Source: Clostridioides sp. ES-S-0010-02 (GTDB lineage: Bacteria > Bacillota > Clostridia > Peptostreptococcales > Peptostreptococcaceae). Taken from it: 64,000 bases of DNA. How positions within the stretch are numbered: position 1 is the stretch's first letter; each line of letters begins with the position of its first letter. The notes under the pieces were generated by a model. The model worked only from the letters and a program-made list of their open reading frames with translations. It was not told the DNA's origin and ran no database searches. The stretch lies in assembly GCA_020641055.1 (NCBI GenBank), contig CP067345.1, positions 1,419,317 to 1,483,316 on the forward strand, written 5' to 3'. The translations under genes were made by a program, and so were the position numbers. Shown here piece after piece: positions 16,572-26,130 of this stretch.

Positions 16572-17096
16572 ATGGAAGCTACAGCTAAACAGAAATTTAC
16601 AACAAAAGATTTGGTAGAAACTTCACTATTAATAGCGTTAGTATTTGTTGCAACCAAGTTTATAAATATAAGATTGCCAATATCTATAAATGGAGGTCTT
16701 GTACATTTAGGAACAGCAATGTTATTTATATCAGCAATAGTATTTGGAAGTAAAAAAGGTGCGTTATCAGGTGCTATTGGGATGGCTCTTTTTGATTTGA
16801 TATCTGGGTGGACTCTATGGGCTCCATTTACATTTATAGTTAGAGGTATTATGGGGTATTTACTTGGAAAGATTGTATGGGCAAATGGCAAGAATGGAGA
16901 AAATTTTTTGATTAATGTAATAGGAGTAGTAGTTTCATCAATTTGGATGTTGTTTGGATATTATGTAACAGAGGTTATACTTTATGGTAATTTTATAATT
17001 CCACTTACTTCAATACCAGGCAATTTAATGCAGGTGTTAATAGGTCTTATAATAGCACTTCCTATTTCTAAAGCATTAAAAAAATGTATAAGATAG
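16572..17096 (+). CDS. ECF transporter S component
   Basis: A 174-residue, highly hydrophobic protein with about five or six TM helices. It resembles the ECF-type substrate-binding subunit family: an N-terminal LVETSLLIALVFVATKFI helix, LPISINGGLVHLGTAMLFISAIVFG, and a GALSGAIGMALFDL turn. S components bind a vitamin or metal in the membrane and borrow a shared EcfAAT energising module encoded elsewhere; none of those subunits is here. Given the PLP enzyme just upstream, a B6 vitamer is one possible substrate, but this is only inference. The SD AAAGGAGGA is strong. Confidence 0.78.
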   Translation: MEATAKQKFTTKDLVETSLLIALVFVATKFINIRLPISINGGLVHLGTAMLFISAIVFGSKKGALSGAIGMALFDLISGWTLWAPFTFIVRGIMGYLLGKIVWANGKNGENFLINVIGVVVSSIWMLFGYYVTEVILYGNFIIPLTSIPGNLMQVLIGLIIALPISKALKKCIR

Positions 17097-17195
17097 ATAT
17101 GGAATAGATTAAGTTTTTGATAGGATAAATTATATTGTATAATATAAAGATAAAGTATATAATGATAAAAAAATTTAGGATAGAGGTTAATTACA

Positions 17196-18014
17196 ATGTT
17201 ATCAGTTACAAGGTATGCAGTTAGAAATGTTCGTTTAAAACCCTGGGTAAAGTTTATTTGGTACCTTGAAACAAAATCAAATATATTGCTAAATAATAAG
17301 TTATTACCTACAGATAGTATAGATATTATCATTAATCTTTCTGATGTTATGGAATATAAGATTGAAAATCAAAATTATAATGCAAGTAATATACATTTTA
17401 ATGGAATAAGAGATAAGCATGGATTTGTTATTCAACGTGGAAATATACGTGTGATGGGTATTTCTTTTTATCCATTTGGGCTCTATCCATTTTTAAAGAT
17501 ACCAATTTCAGAGTTTAAGGGTCAACTTGTTGACTTAAAACAAGTATCAAAAGGTTTTGTTGGGAAATTGGAAAGTACATTAAATCAAATATTATCAATA
17601 GAAGATATAGTTTTACATTTAGAAAAAATATTAGTATCTGTATTAGATGAAAATTTGGTTATAAATAAGATGATAAATCTCCTAGATTTATTTATATACA
17701 ATAATCAATATAGCACTATAAAATTGTTTTGTGATGAGATGAACATAAATATTAAAACTTTAGAAAGAGCTTGTTTAAAATATACTGGGTATACACCTAA
17801 AATACTAAGGAAAATATATAGATTTAAAATGGTAAGTAATCAGCTTATTTATAGCTCTAAAAATAATAACTTTCTTGACTTAATTTATGAAAATGAATAT
17901 TATGACCAAGCTCATTTTATTAAAGAATTTAAACAGTTTTCAGGAGTATCGCCAATTAAATTTATTAAAGAGAATAAAACTATTAAAGAAAACACAACGT
18001 ACAACTATTTATAA
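17196..18014 (+). CDS. AraC-family transcriptional regulator
   Basis: A 272-residue protein. Residues 1-150 form a cupin-like sensing region of the DUF6597 type (LKPWVKFIWYLE, LLPTDSIDIIINLSD, IRVMGISFYPFGLYPF). Residues about 165-260 hold two helix-turn-helix motifs; IKTLERACLKYTGYTPKILRKIYRF and DQAHFIKEFKQFSGVSPIKF are the two typical AraC blocks. It starts at ATG 17196 with SD GAGG. The small ABM-like gene follows 78 bases downstream on the same strand and could be a target or operon partner. The ligand is unknown. Confidence 0.87.
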   Translation: MLSVTRYAVRNVRLKPWVKFIWYLETKSNILLNNKLLPTDSIDIIINLSDVMEYKIENQNYNASNIHFNGIRDKHGFVIQRGNIRVMGISFYPFGLYPFLKIPISEFKGQLVDLKQVSKGFVGKLESTLNQILSIEDIVLHLEKILVSVLDENLVINKMINLLDLFIYNNQYSTIKLFCDEMNINIKTLERACLKYTGYTPKILRKIYRFKMVSNQLIYSSKNNNFLDLIYENEYYDQAHFIKEFKQFSGVSPIKFIKENKTIKENTTYNYL

Positions 18015-18092
18015 TTATATTGTCGATTTTTTACAATACCTTTAATTTACTTCTTGTTATGATGTAAGAAAGATAAATAGGAGGGTTTGTAT

Positions 18093-18404
18093 ATGAAAAT
18101 TATTACAGAAATAGTAGAATTTAATGTGGAAGAGAATTTATCAAAAGATGCATTTGTAGAGATTGTAAATGATTTAGAAATAAATTTTCACTCTGTTCAA
18201 TCGGGCTTTATTGATACTGAGCTTTTATATGATGAAAAAACTCAAAAATGGATTATGATACAACACTGGGATTCTATAGAAAATCTTAAAAGTGCTTCTA
18301 GTAAAATGTTTAAAAATACATCTACTGAAAAATTTAGAAATGCTCTAAAGGCACAGACTGTTAAGATGAATATAATTCCACAAATTAAAAGTTGGAAGTT
18401 ATAA
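18093..18404 (+). CDS. Small protein, antibiotic biosynthesis monooxygenase (ABM)-like
   Basis: A 103-residue protein starting at ATG 18093, 7 bases after AGGAGGG (18079-18085). The pattern of an initial beta strand (KIITEIVEFNV), a helix, a strand pair (GFIDTELLYDEKTQKWIMIQHWDSIENLKSA) and a last helix ending near FRNAL is the ferredoxin-like dimeric alpha-beta barrel of ABM or EthD-type proteins. No catalytic residue can be assigned. Its position after an AraC regulator suggests a stress- or compound-responsive pair. Confidence 0.6.
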   Translation: MKIITEIVEFNVEENLSKDAFVEIVNDLEINFHSVQSGFIDTELLYDEKTQKWIMIQHWDSIENLKSASSKMFKNTSTEKFRNALKAQTVKMNIIPQIKSWKL

Positions 18405-18445
18405 TGTCAGATATAAAAAATAATTAATTAGCAAGAAAATAAATC

Positions 18446-18493
18446 AGCCAAATAACATTTTGTATTAAAATCAAAATTGTTATTTGGCTTTTA
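18446..18493. terminator. Bidirectional terminator between the ABM-like gene and glgB
   Basis: AGCCAAATAACA (18446-18457) pairs perfectly with TGTTATTTGGCT (18478-18489), followed by T-rich sequence on the plus side. Confidence 0.75.
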
Positions 18494-18507
18494 GTAGTTA
18501 TTTATAT

Positions 18508-20511
18508 CTAGATAATATTATTTAAAAGTACTATTGCTGTGAGAGATGCAATAGGTATTTTAGAAGATGGAGGAGTAGAAGTAAAATAGATATCGTAGTC
18601 TATTAAGTTTTCTGGTCTTGTTTTTCCTCCAAACTCTATCATATCAGTACTTAATACTGTCTTGTATTTTTTGTCTTGGAATTTTGATATGTCTACTGAT
18701 TGCATCAGATTAGGATGGAAATTAAATATAAATAAATATTTACCCTTACTGTATACTAAAAGTTTTTTATCATTATCTATATGTATAAGTTCATAACTAT
18801 TCTGTGCAAAAATATCACTGTATTTTGTAAGTTCAAGCATAGATTTATCAAAGTTCAATAGTTGTTTATATTTTAAGTTATCATTTTCTGAAAGACTCCA
18901 TTGTCTTCTAGCATATTTATAACTCCAATTGTTTCCTTCACGTGGAAAGTCAATCCACTCAGGGTGTCCAAATTCATTTCCCATAAAATTTAGGTATCCT
19001 TCACCAGCTAGAGAAAATGTTGCTAATTTAATTAATTTGTTTAGAGACATGGCTCTATCAATAATATGATTATTTGAGTTTATTTCCATATTCCAATACA
19101 TTTCTTTATCTGCTAACCGAAATATAATTGTCTTATCACCAACTAATGCTTGGTCATGAGATTCACAATATCCAATGTTTTTTTCACCAGGACGTCTAGT
19201 AGTAAGCTCGTACCACATTTTGCCTAAATCCCAATTTTCATCAGAAGATTTTGAGATAGTTTTTATCCAAAAATCAGGTACTCCCATTGCTAATCTATAG
19301 TCAAAGCCAATTCCACCATCTCTTATAGGTATACACATTCCAGGCATTCCACTCATATCTTCTGCAATGCTTATTGAATTAGGTTTGATTTCTTTTATTA
19401 ATTCATTTGCAAATTGAAGATATGTTATAGCTTCCATATCCGTGTTTGCACTGAAATACTTTTTATAACTGTCAAATGAAACTCCAAGACCGTGGTTATG
19501 ATATAGCATTGAGGTTACGCCATCAAATCTAAAACCATCAAAATGATACTCATTTAGCCAAAATTTTATATTTGAAAGTAAAAAATGAATTACCTCAGGC
19601 TTACCATAGTTAAAGAGTTTTGTTCCCCAAGCAGGGTGATTACCTTTTGAACCTGAATGGAAAAATTGATGTTCACTTCCATCAAATTCATTTATTCCCT
19701 CTAAAGTATTTTTTACAGCATGAGAGTGAACTAAGTCTAATAAAACAGCAATTCCCATTGAATGAGCTGTATTTATAAGGTTTTTTAAGTCTTCAGGAGT
19801 ACCAAATCTAGATGAAATTGCATAAAAGTTTGAAACTTGGTATCCAAAAGAAGCATAATATGGATGTTCCATGATAGCCATAAGTTGAATAGTATTGTAT
19901 CCAGCTTTCTTTATCCTAGGAAGTATATTTTCAGTAAATTCATTATAAGTTCCAATAGATTCTTTTTCAGTAGCCATACCTATATGACATTCGTAGATTA
20001 AAGGGAAAGTTATGTTTTTTAAATCAAATTCATTATCAGTCCAATTAAATGGAGTTTTTGGTTGCCATATCTGCCCATTAAAGCTACCAGAATCCTTTTG
20101 GATTACCCTCTTTATGTATAATGGTATGCGGTCAAATGTTTCCCCATTTGTAGTGACTTGTACCTTTACCTCAGATTTATGAGGTAAGCTGTTTTTATCA
20201 GGTATAAAAATTTCCCAATTACCAGAATCTATTTTTTTTAGAGGATGGGATTTTCTATTCCAATTATTAAAGTCACCAATTAATGATAAACTATCTGCAT
20301 TTGGAGCCCACTCTCTATAAAACCATCCATCATTTGTTTGATGGAATCCATAATAAAGATGACCATTTGCAAAAGAATTAAAATCTTCACAGCTAGTTAA
20401 TATTTTTGCTTTTACATCTTCATAGTGTTTCATCCTTTTTTTTATGTCAGACTCAAATGGTTGTAGATAAACATCAACGTCTAAAATTTTAAATCTTTCT
20501 TGACTTTTCAT
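18508..20511 (-). CDS. glgB: 1,4-alpha-glucan branching enzyme, GH13 (eukaryote-like subfamily)
   Basis: A 667-residue enzyme: an N-terminal CBM48-like module (about 60-160, with YREWAPNADSLSLIGDFNNWN), a GH13 barrel (about 170-540) and a C-terminal all-beta domain. GH13 regions are intact: LLDLVHSHAVKN, GFRFDGVTSM (nucleophile D330), IAEDMSG (acid/base Glu) and YCESHDQ. The text VTSMLYHNHG after the nucleophile is typical of the GH13_8 group that includes plant and animal branching enzymes, not the commoner bacterial GH13_9. It forms alpha-1,6 branches in glycogen. No glycogen synthase or pyrophosphorylase gene is in the window. It follows recX and a 27-residue small ORF on the same strand. 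Confidence 0.9.
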   Translation of the reverse strand: MKSQERFKILDVDVYLQPFESDIKKRMKHYEDVKAKILTSCEDFNSFANGHLYYGFHQTNDGWFYREWAPNADSLSLIGDFNNWNRKSHPLKKIDSGNWEIFIPDKNSLPHKSEVKVQVTTNGETFDRIPLYIKRVIQKDSGSFNGQIWQPKTPFNWTDNEFDLKNITFPLIYECHIGMATEKESIGTYNEFTENILPRIKKAGYNTIQLMAIMEHPYYASFGYQVSNFYAISSRFGTPEDLKNLINTAHSMGIAVLLDLVHSHAVKNTLEGINEFDGSEHQFFHSGSKGNHPAWGTKLFNYGKPEVIHFLLSNIKFWLNEYHFDGFRFDGVTSMLYHNHGLGVSFDSYKKYFSANTDMEAITYLQFANELIKEIKPNSISIAEDMSGMPGMCIPIRDGGIGFDYRLAMGVPDFWIKTISKSSDENWDLGKMWYELTTRRPGEKNIGYCESHDQALVGDKTIIFRLADKEMYWNMEINSNNHIIDRAMSLNKLIKLATFSLAGEGYLNFMGNEFGHPEWIDFPREGNNWSYKYARRQWSLSENDNLKYKQLLNFDKSMLELTKYSDIFAQNSYELIHIDNDKKLLVYSKGKYLFIFNFHPNLMQSVDISKFQDKKYKTVLSTDMIEFGGKTRPENLIDYDIYFTSTPPSSKIPIASLTAIVLLNNII

Positions 20512-20557
20512 TTGATTTTCCCTCCATAATAAGTATTATATTTTAATAAAATAATAC

Positions 20558-20641
20558 TTATCTCATACTATCTTCTCTATATAATTGATATATATTATAT
20601 AATCCTAATAAAAAGCTTAAACCACCAATAATTAGTTTCAT
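20558..20641 (-). CDS. Predicted 27-residue small membrane peptide between recX and glgB
   Basis: A short ORF on the minus strand: ATG at 20641-20639, stop TAA at 20560-20558. A perfect AAGGAGG (complement of 20648-20654) lies 6 bases before the ATG, one of the best ribosome sites in the window. The peptide begins MKLIIGGLSFLLGLYNIY, a hydrophobic helix of about 17 residues, and ends in a charged tail (YREDSMR). It lies 32 bases after recX and 46 bases before glgB, so it is probably co-transcribed. Function is unknown; a single-helix membrane peptide is the plain reading. Confidence 0.6.
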   Translation of the reverse strand: MKLIIGGLSFLLGLYNIYQLYREDSMR

Positions 20642-20673
20642 AATTTACCTCCTTAGTATATTTAAAAATATAC

Positions 20674-21312
20674 TTATATATCAGATTCATCAAAATTTAA
20701 AAGTTTATTTAAAACTCTTTTAATAATATCATAATCAAAGCCTTTATAGGAAAGATGTTGAGAAATTTTTTGATATATTTTCTTTTTATCTTCTTTTTTT
20801 ACCCTTTCATATCTTTTTTTTGCTAGATACATGGCATTTTCAAATTCAGTATCTTTGTCTAATTCTGATACTGCTTCATCAATTGCACTTCTTTCAATAC
20901 CTTTATTATATAAATTTTGTTTAATTCTGTTTTTGCCACATTTGTTTAAATTAACATTGGTATTAACTATTTTCTGAGCCAATATATTGTCATTTACCAG
21001 ATTATAATTTTTAAGAAAATCTATAACTCTATCAATTGTATCCTCTTCAAAATCTGCTGATAGTTTTTCTTTCATTTTTTTTTCAGACTGGTCAGCACGA
21101 GACAAAATATTTAATGCTTTATTTTTAGCTTTTATATACATCTCATCATCTAAAATGGATTTTAATTCCTCTTCATTTACTTCATTTCCTTTTTTTAAAT
21201 TAAATGTATAAACAAGTTCTTTAAATATAGCAATAAAAAATTTATCATCTACATAAATATTTACTCTATCATCATTTCTTTTTTGTTGTTCTATTTTTGT
21301 AATTATACTCAT
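20674..21312 (-). CDS. recX: Regulatory protein RecX
   Basis: A 212-residue protein composed of repeated three-helix units, as in RecX. Diagnostic text includes ALNILSRADQSEKKMKEKL (residues about 65-85), VIDFLKNYNLVNDNILAQ and the C-terminal ISQHLSYKGFDYDIIKRVL. The N-terminal extension of about 60 residues (VNIYVDDKFFIAIFKE) is normal for Firmicutes RecX. It binds RecA filaments and limits recombination. No recA is nearby. The start has SD AAAAGGAGC. Confidence 0.9.
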   Translation of the reverse strand: MSIITKIEQQKRNDDRVNIYVDDKFFIAIFKELVYTFNLKKGNEVNEEELKSILDDEMYIKAKNKALNILSRADQSEKKMKEKLSADFEEDTIDRVIDFLKNYNLVNDNILAQKIVNTNVNLNKCGKNRIKQNLYNKGIERSAIDEAVSELDKDTEFENAMYLAKKRYERVKKEDKKKIYQKISQHLSYKGFDYDIIKRVLNKLLNFDESDI

Positions 21313-21587
21313 AATTGCTCCTTTTTTATATGTAATTATATTAACAAAAGTAACTAATAAAATTTAATAAAAAACTTATAATTATACGTTATATTTAATC
21401 TAAATTAAGACAAAATAATAAAAAGTTATTTTTATTAAAAAGTTAAGTGAAACTATGTTAAATAATTATTTTTTAAAGTGTTTTTTACCATATAAATATG
21501 ATTATATACCAAAAAAAATAATTTATAAGCTTTAAGAAATAAAAAATAATGGTACAATAGTATTATAACATTAAAAGGAGACAAAAT

Positions 21588-22277
21588 ATGAGAAGTAAAA
21601 ATCTAGTTCAGAAGGCAGAATTGAAAAATACTGAAAAACTAGAGAAATTTAATCGCCATAAAGGCAAAATCAAAATAGGTATATTAGGAGGTACTTTTGA
21701 CCCTATACACTATGCTCATTTAGCAACAGCAGAGTTTATTAGAGATAAGTATGAGATTGACAAAATTATCTTTATACCATCAGGAAATCCACCACATAAA
21801 CTAGGTATCACTACAAATAAGTATGATAGATACAATATGACACTTCTAGCAACTGAAAGCAATGAAGATTTTTTAGTTTCAAAAGTAGAAATCGAAAGAA
21901 ATAAAAGGACTTATACAATCGATACATTAAAATATTTAAAGAAAAAATACAAAAATGCTGATATTTACTTTATAACAGGGGCAGATGCTATTTGTAGTGT
22001 TGAAGAGTGGAAAGATGTAAAGAAAAACTTTGAGTTAGCTACTTTTATAGCTGCAACTAGACCAGGTATTAGCTTATTAAGGTCACAAGAAACTATAGAG
22101 AAACTGACTAAAAAATATAATGCTGACATTATAACAGTTTACGTTCCATCATTGGATATATCATCCACATATATAAGGGAACAGCTAAATGAAGGAAAGT
22201 CTATACGTTACTTAGTACCCGAAAATGTAGAAAATTATTTGTATGAAAATAAACTATATCAATATGGAGATGATTAA
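21588..22277 (+). CDS. nadD: Nicotinate-nucleotide adenylyltransferase
   Basis: A 229-residue nucleotidyltransferase of NAD biosynthesis, joining ATP and nicotinate mononucleotide. The motif GILGGTFDPIHYAHL (about 32-46) contains the (T/H)xxH nucleotide site, and the C-terminal ISSTYIREQLNEGKSIRYLVP block matches ISSTxIR. About 28 extra basic/polar residues precede the usual N-terminus; no internal ATG could replace the start, and SD AAAAGGAG supports it. yqeK follows with its ATG immediately after the nadD stop, then rsfS: the conserved Firmicutes gene order. Confidence 0.94.
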   Translation: MRSKNLVQKAELKNTEKLEKFNRHKGKIKIGILGGTFDPIHYAHLATAEFIRDKYEIDKIIFIPSGNPPHKLGITTNKYDRYNMTLLATESNEDFLVSKVEIERNKRTYTIDTLKYLKKKYKNADIYFITGADAICSVEEWKDVKKNFELATFIAATRPGISLLRSQETIEKLTKKYNADIITVYVPSLDISSTYIREQLNEGKSIRYLVPENVENYLYENKLYQYGDD

Positions 22278-22850
22278 ATGAACTTAGAGAATATTAACCA
22301 GAGATTAAATCAAATGCTACCAGTAGGAAGGCTTAGCCATTCAAAAAATGTTGCAGAATGTGCTGTAAAATTGTGTGAAATTTATGGATGTGACAAAGAA
22401 AAAGCCTATATAGCGGGGATGATTCATGATTGTGCGAAATACTTAAGTGATAAAGAAGTAGAGGATTATGTTAATAAGTATGAAATATACTTAGACCCAA
22501 TAGAAGATGGAAACCGCTCTCTATCACATAGTGTGATAGGGTCATACATATGTGAATATGAGTTTGGTATAGAAGATGAAGATATTATAAATGCAATTAA
22601 ATACCATACAACAGGAAGAGAAGATATGTCTCTTTTAGAAAAAATAATTTACATAGCAGATTTAATTGAAGAAGGAAGAAAATTTCCAGTTGTAGATACA
22701 TTGAGAGAATTAGCCTATGAAGGTAAGCTTGACGAAGCACTTTTAACTTCATTTAATAATACTTTAATGTTTGTTATTAATAAAAAAGAAGAAATACATC
22801 CAAGAACTGTTATGGCAAGAAACTACCTAATTAAAGAAAAGTTATTATAA
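22278..22850 (+). CDS. yqeK: YqeK family HD-domain hydrolase (probable Ap4A hydrolase)
   Basis: A 190-residue HD-domain protein: H19-type LSHSKNVAECAVKL, then GMIHDCAKYL (HD pair) and a later SHSVIGSYI histidine and YIADLIEEGR aspartate complete the metal site. YqeK proteins are symmetrical diadenosine tetraphosphate hydrolases acting in the cytoplasm. The start codon abuts the nadD stop, with a GGAGATG SD inside nadD, so translation is probably coupled. Family assignment is firm; the exact substrate rests on family knowledge. Confidence 0.92.
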   Translation: MNLENINQRLNQMLPVGRLSHSKNVAECAVKLCEIYGCDKEKAYIAGMIHDCAKYLSDKEVEDYVNKYEIYLDPIEDGNRSLSHSVIGSYICEYEFGIEDEDIINAIKYHTTGREDMSLLEKIIYIADLIEEGRKFPVVDTLRELAYEGKLDEALLTSFNNTLMFVINKKEEIHPRTVMARNYLIKEKLL

Positions 22851-22966
22851 AAATCTTATATAAAGGCAAACATATTAATAAAATTAAAGTTGACTATGTT
22901 ACAAAATCGTATTAATATGTTAGAATAACTAAGTGTATTTAAATTAGGAAAGTGAGGAAATTTTAT

Positions 22967-23317
22967 ATGACAGTGGAACAAATGACAAAAATAGCATATG
23001 ATGCCATAGAAGATAAGCTGGGTCAAGATACAGTTATAATAAATATAGGAAAAGTTTCTAGTTTATGTGATTATTTTGTTATTACTACAGCATCTTCTCA
23101 AAGACAAGTAAAAGCTATAGCTGATAATGTTGAAGATGAATTAGCAAAACTAGGATTAGAACCAAGAGGAAAAGAAGGACAAGGAACTCAAACTTGGGTA
23201 CTTCTTGACTATGGAGATATAATGGTTCACGTATTTAATGAGGAAAATAGAGGATTTTATAATTTAGAAAAATTATGGAAAGATGCACCTTATATAGATA
23301 TTGACACATTAGCATAA
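22967..23317 (+). CDS. rsfS: Ribosomal silencing factor RsfS
   Basis: A 116-residue protein. I set the start at ATG 22967 (MTVEQMTKIAYDAIEDK) because GTG 22952 overlaps the SD region. The RsfS core is visible: CDYFVITTASSQRQVKAIADNVEDEL, EGQGTQTWVLLDYGDIMVHVFNEENRGFYNLEKLW. It binds ribosomal protein L14 and blocks subunit joining during starvation. It ends the nadD-yqeK-rsfS cluster; the leuS leader starts directly behind it. Confidence 0.93.
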   Translation: MTVEQMTKIAYDAIEDKLGQDTVIINIGKVSSLCDYFVITTASSQRQVKAIADNVEDELAKLGLEPRGKEGQGTQTWVLLDYGDIMVHVFNEENRGFYNLEKLWKDAPYIDIDTLA

Positions 23318-23329
23318 ACATGATAATAT
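23301..23329 (+). promoter_or_regulatory. Possible promoter of the leuS T-box transcript
   Basis: TTGACA (23301-23306) lies in the last codons of rsfS; 17 bases later TAATAT (23324-23329) is a fair -10. Transcription would begin near 23336, before the T-box. Confidence 0.45.
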
Positions 23330-23372
23330 ATGTTATTATAGTTAGAAAATTTCAAAAATTGTATTGAATTGA

Positions 23373-23590
23373 ATAGACTAGAGCAGTAAAAGATTATATT
23401 TTTTCAGAGAGTTAGTGGAAGGTGAGAACTAATATTATATAACTTTGAACTTACTAGATTAAAACCTATTCTCCATGGCTGGATTAAAAGCTATCTAAGA
23501 GAGTCTATAAAAGTAGGCTAATTAGGGTGGTACCGCGAAGATTTATCCTCGTCCCTAAACGCAAGTTTAGTGACGAGGATTTTTTATTTT
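23373..23590 (+). ncRNA. T-box riboswitch (leucine) controlling leuS
   Basis: The T-box sequence AGGGTGGTACCGCG (23524-23537) binds the tRNA acceptor end. A terminator of about 15 base pairs (arms 23545-23560 and 23566-23580, loop GCAAG) and a T-run follow. Stem I lies in about 23375-23460; the probable specifier is CTT (23450-23452) followed by a purine and flanked by a CTAG/CTAG basal helix, consistent with tRNA-Leu. Uncharged tRNA-Leu would stabilise the antiterminator and allow leuS transcription. Confidence 0.9.
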
Positions 23591-23667
23591 CAAAGAATTA
23601 TTTGGAAATTATAAGTAAATAATATTAAACAAAGTAGTTGAACACAACTAAAAACAGGAGGCAAAAT

Positions 23668-26088
23668 ATGAGCGTATATAATTTTAAACAAGTAGAATCG
23701 AAATGGCAAAAAATTTGGAAAGATAATGACCAATACAAAATGGATACAGCACAAACTGAAAAACCTAATTATTACACATTAGAAATGTTCCCTTATCCAT
23801 CTGGAAAGATACACATGGGACATGTTAGAAATTATTCTATAGGCGATGTTGTCGCAAGATTCAAAAAAATGGAAGGTTATAATGTACTTCATCCGATGGG
23901 ATGGGATTCTTTTGGTTTACCAGCTGAAAATGCAGCTATAAAACATGGAATACATCCACATAAATGGACAATGGAAAATATAGAAGAAATGAAAGAACAA
24001 TTAAATTTATTAGGGCTTAGCTATGATTGGGATAAAGAAGTAGCAACTTCAACTCCAGAATACTATAGATTTACTCAAGAAATATTTTTGAAATTTTTAG
24101 AACATGGACTTGCATATAAGAAAAAATCTTATGTTAACTGGTGTCCTTCTTGTGAGACTGTTCTTGCAAATGAACAAGTTGTTCAAGGAGCATGTGAAAG
24201 ATGTAAATCAACAGTATTAAAGAAAGACTTGGAACAATGGTATTTTAAAACTACTGAATTTGCAGAAGAATTACTTAATGATTTAGACACATTAGATGGA
24301 TGGCCAGAAAAAGTTAAAATAATGCAAAGAAACTGGATAGGAAAAAGTACAGGAGCAGATTTAGTATTTGATATAGATGGAACTGACAAATCTGTGACAG
24401 TATTTACAACTAGACCAGATACAACTTATGGAGTTACTTATATGGTACTTGCTCCAGAACATGAACTAGTTAAAGAATTGGTTGCTGGTACTGAGTATGA
24501 AGCAGATGTTGAAGCTTTTGTTCAAAAAATGCACACTATGACAGAAATAGAGAGAACAGCAGCTGATGTAGAAAAAGAAGGTATGTTTATAGGTAGATAT
24601 GTTATAAATCCTTTAAATGGAAAAAAAGTTCCTCTATGGATAGCAAACTATGTATTAGTTGAATATGGAACAGGTGCTATAATGGCAGTTCCTGCACATG
24701 ATGAAAGAGACAGAGATTTTGCTGAAAAATATAATCTAGATATAATAGATGTAATAACAGAAGATAATAAAATGATAAATTCAGAAGAATTTGATGGATT
24801 AGATGCTTCAGAAGGATTTGAAGGAATAATAAATAAATTAGAAAAAGAAGGTAGAGGAAAGAGAACAATTAATTATAGATTAAGAGACTGGTTAGTTTCA
24901 AGACAAAGATATTGGGGTTGTCCTATACCTGTAGTTTATTGTGATGAGTGTGGAATAGTTCCAGTTAAGAAAGAAGATTTACCAGTTCTTTTACCAACAG
25001 ATGTTGAATTTACTGGAAAAGGTGAGTCTCCACTTACTACTTCAAAACAGTTTATGTCAGCAACTTGTCCTCACTGTGGAAAACCAGCGAGAAGAGAAGT
25101 TGACACTATGGATACATTTGTTGATTCTTCTTGGTATTTCTTAAGATATGTAGACAATAAAAATGAAGATGAACCATTTAGTAAAGACTTAGTTAACAGA
25201 TGGCATCCAGTAGACCAATATATAGGTGGAGTAGAGCATGCTATAATGCATTTACTTTATGCTAGATGGTTTGTAAAAGCATTTAAGAGTATGGGCATGG
25301 TAGACTTTGATGAACCATTTAAAAACTTACTTACTCAAGGTATGGTTCTTATGGATGGTTCTAAAATGAGTAAGTCTAAAGGAAATACAGTATCTCCTAT
25401 GGATATAATTGATGAATATGGAGCAGATACTGCAAGACTTTTCGTATTATTTGCAGCACCACCAGAAAGAGATTTAGACTGGTCAGAACAAGGTGTTGAT
25501 GGATGCTTTAGATTCTTAAATAGAGTATATAGATTAGTTGATGAGTTAGCAGATGTCTTCAAAAAAGATGTTGAGTTTGGCGAGTTAAGTTCTCAAGATA
25601 AAGATATGAGATATACTATACATTCTACACTTAAAAAAGTTACTGTAGATTTAAGTGAGAAATTTGGATTTAACACTGCTATATCAGCTCTGATGGAATT
25701 AATAAATGATATGTACAAATATAAGGAGCTAGATAATATCAATGAAGCAGTTATAAAAGAAGGTGTACAAACAATCGTAACTATAATTTCACCATTTGCA
25801 CCTCATTTAGGTGAAGAATTATGGACTATGATAGGTCAAGAAGGAAGTGTATTTGATATAGATTGGCCTAAATATGATGAAAAAGCTTTAGTAAAAGATG
25901 AAATAGAAGTTGTTGTACAAGTTAATGGAAAGGTTAGAGGAAAGTTAACTGTTAGCTCAAATATATCTAAAGAAGATATGGAAAAAGTGGCTTTAGAAGA
26001 TGAAAAAATTAAAGCTCTAGTTGAAGATAAAACTATAGTTAAAGTTGTTGCAGTTCCTAAGAAATTAGTTAATATAGTTGTGAAATAA
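23668..26088 (+). CDS. leuS: Leucyl-tRNA synthetase
   Basis: An 806-residue class Ia synthetase, the normal bacterial size. The start is ATG 23668 ([14 protein letters not shown]) after AGGAGG; the ATG at 23638 is too far upstream. HIGH motif is H49-M-G-H52 in [11 protein letters not shown]; the zinc-type insert CPSCETV...CERC is near 160-180; the CP1 editing domain spans about 220-420 ([25 protein letters not shown]); KMSKS is at 566-570. It charges tRNA-Leu with leucine in the cytoplasm. Expression is governed by the T-box just upstream. Confidence 0.97.
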   Translation: MSVYNFKQVESKWQKIWKDNDQYKMDTAQTEKPNYYTLEMFPYPSGKIHMGHVRNYSIGDVVARFKKMEGYNVLHPMGWDSFGLPAENAAIKHGIHPHKWTMENIEEMKEQLNLLGLSYDWDKEVATSTPEYYRFTQEIFLKFLEHGLAYKKKSYVNWCPSCETVLANEQVVQGACERCKSTVLKKDLEQWYFKTTEFAEELLNDLDTLDGWPEKVKIMQRNWIGKSTGADLVFDIDGTDKSVTVFTTRPDTTYGVTYMVLAPEHELVKELVAGTEYEADVEAFVQKMHTMTEIERTAADVEKEGMFIGRYVINPLNGKKVPLWIANYVLVEYGTGAIMAVPAHDERDRDFAEKYNLDIIDVITEDNKMINSEEFDGLDASEGFEGIINKLEKEGRGKRTINYRLRDWLVSRQRYWGCPIPVVYCDECGIVPVKKEDLPVLLPTDVEFTGKGESPLTTSKQFMSATCPHCGKPARREVDTMDTFVDSSWYFLRYVDNKNEDEPFSKDLVNRWHPVDQYIGGVEHAIMHLLYARWFVKAFKSMGMVDFDEPFKNLLTQGMVLMDGSKMSKSKGNTVSPMDIIDEYGADTARLFVLFAAPPERDLDWSEQGVDGCFRFLNRVYRLVDELADVFKKDVEFGELSSQDKDMRYTIHSTLKKVTVDLSEKFGFNTAISALMELINDMYKYKELDNINEAVIKEGVQTIVTIISPFAPHLGEELWTMIGQEGSVFDIDWPKYDEKALVKDEIEVVVQVNGKVRGKLTVSSNISKEDMEKVALEDEKIKALVEDKTIVKVVAVPKKLVNIVVK

Positions 26089-26130
26089 AAAAGTTGTGGA
26101 ATAAATAAAAAAAGAGAGCTATAAAATAAA

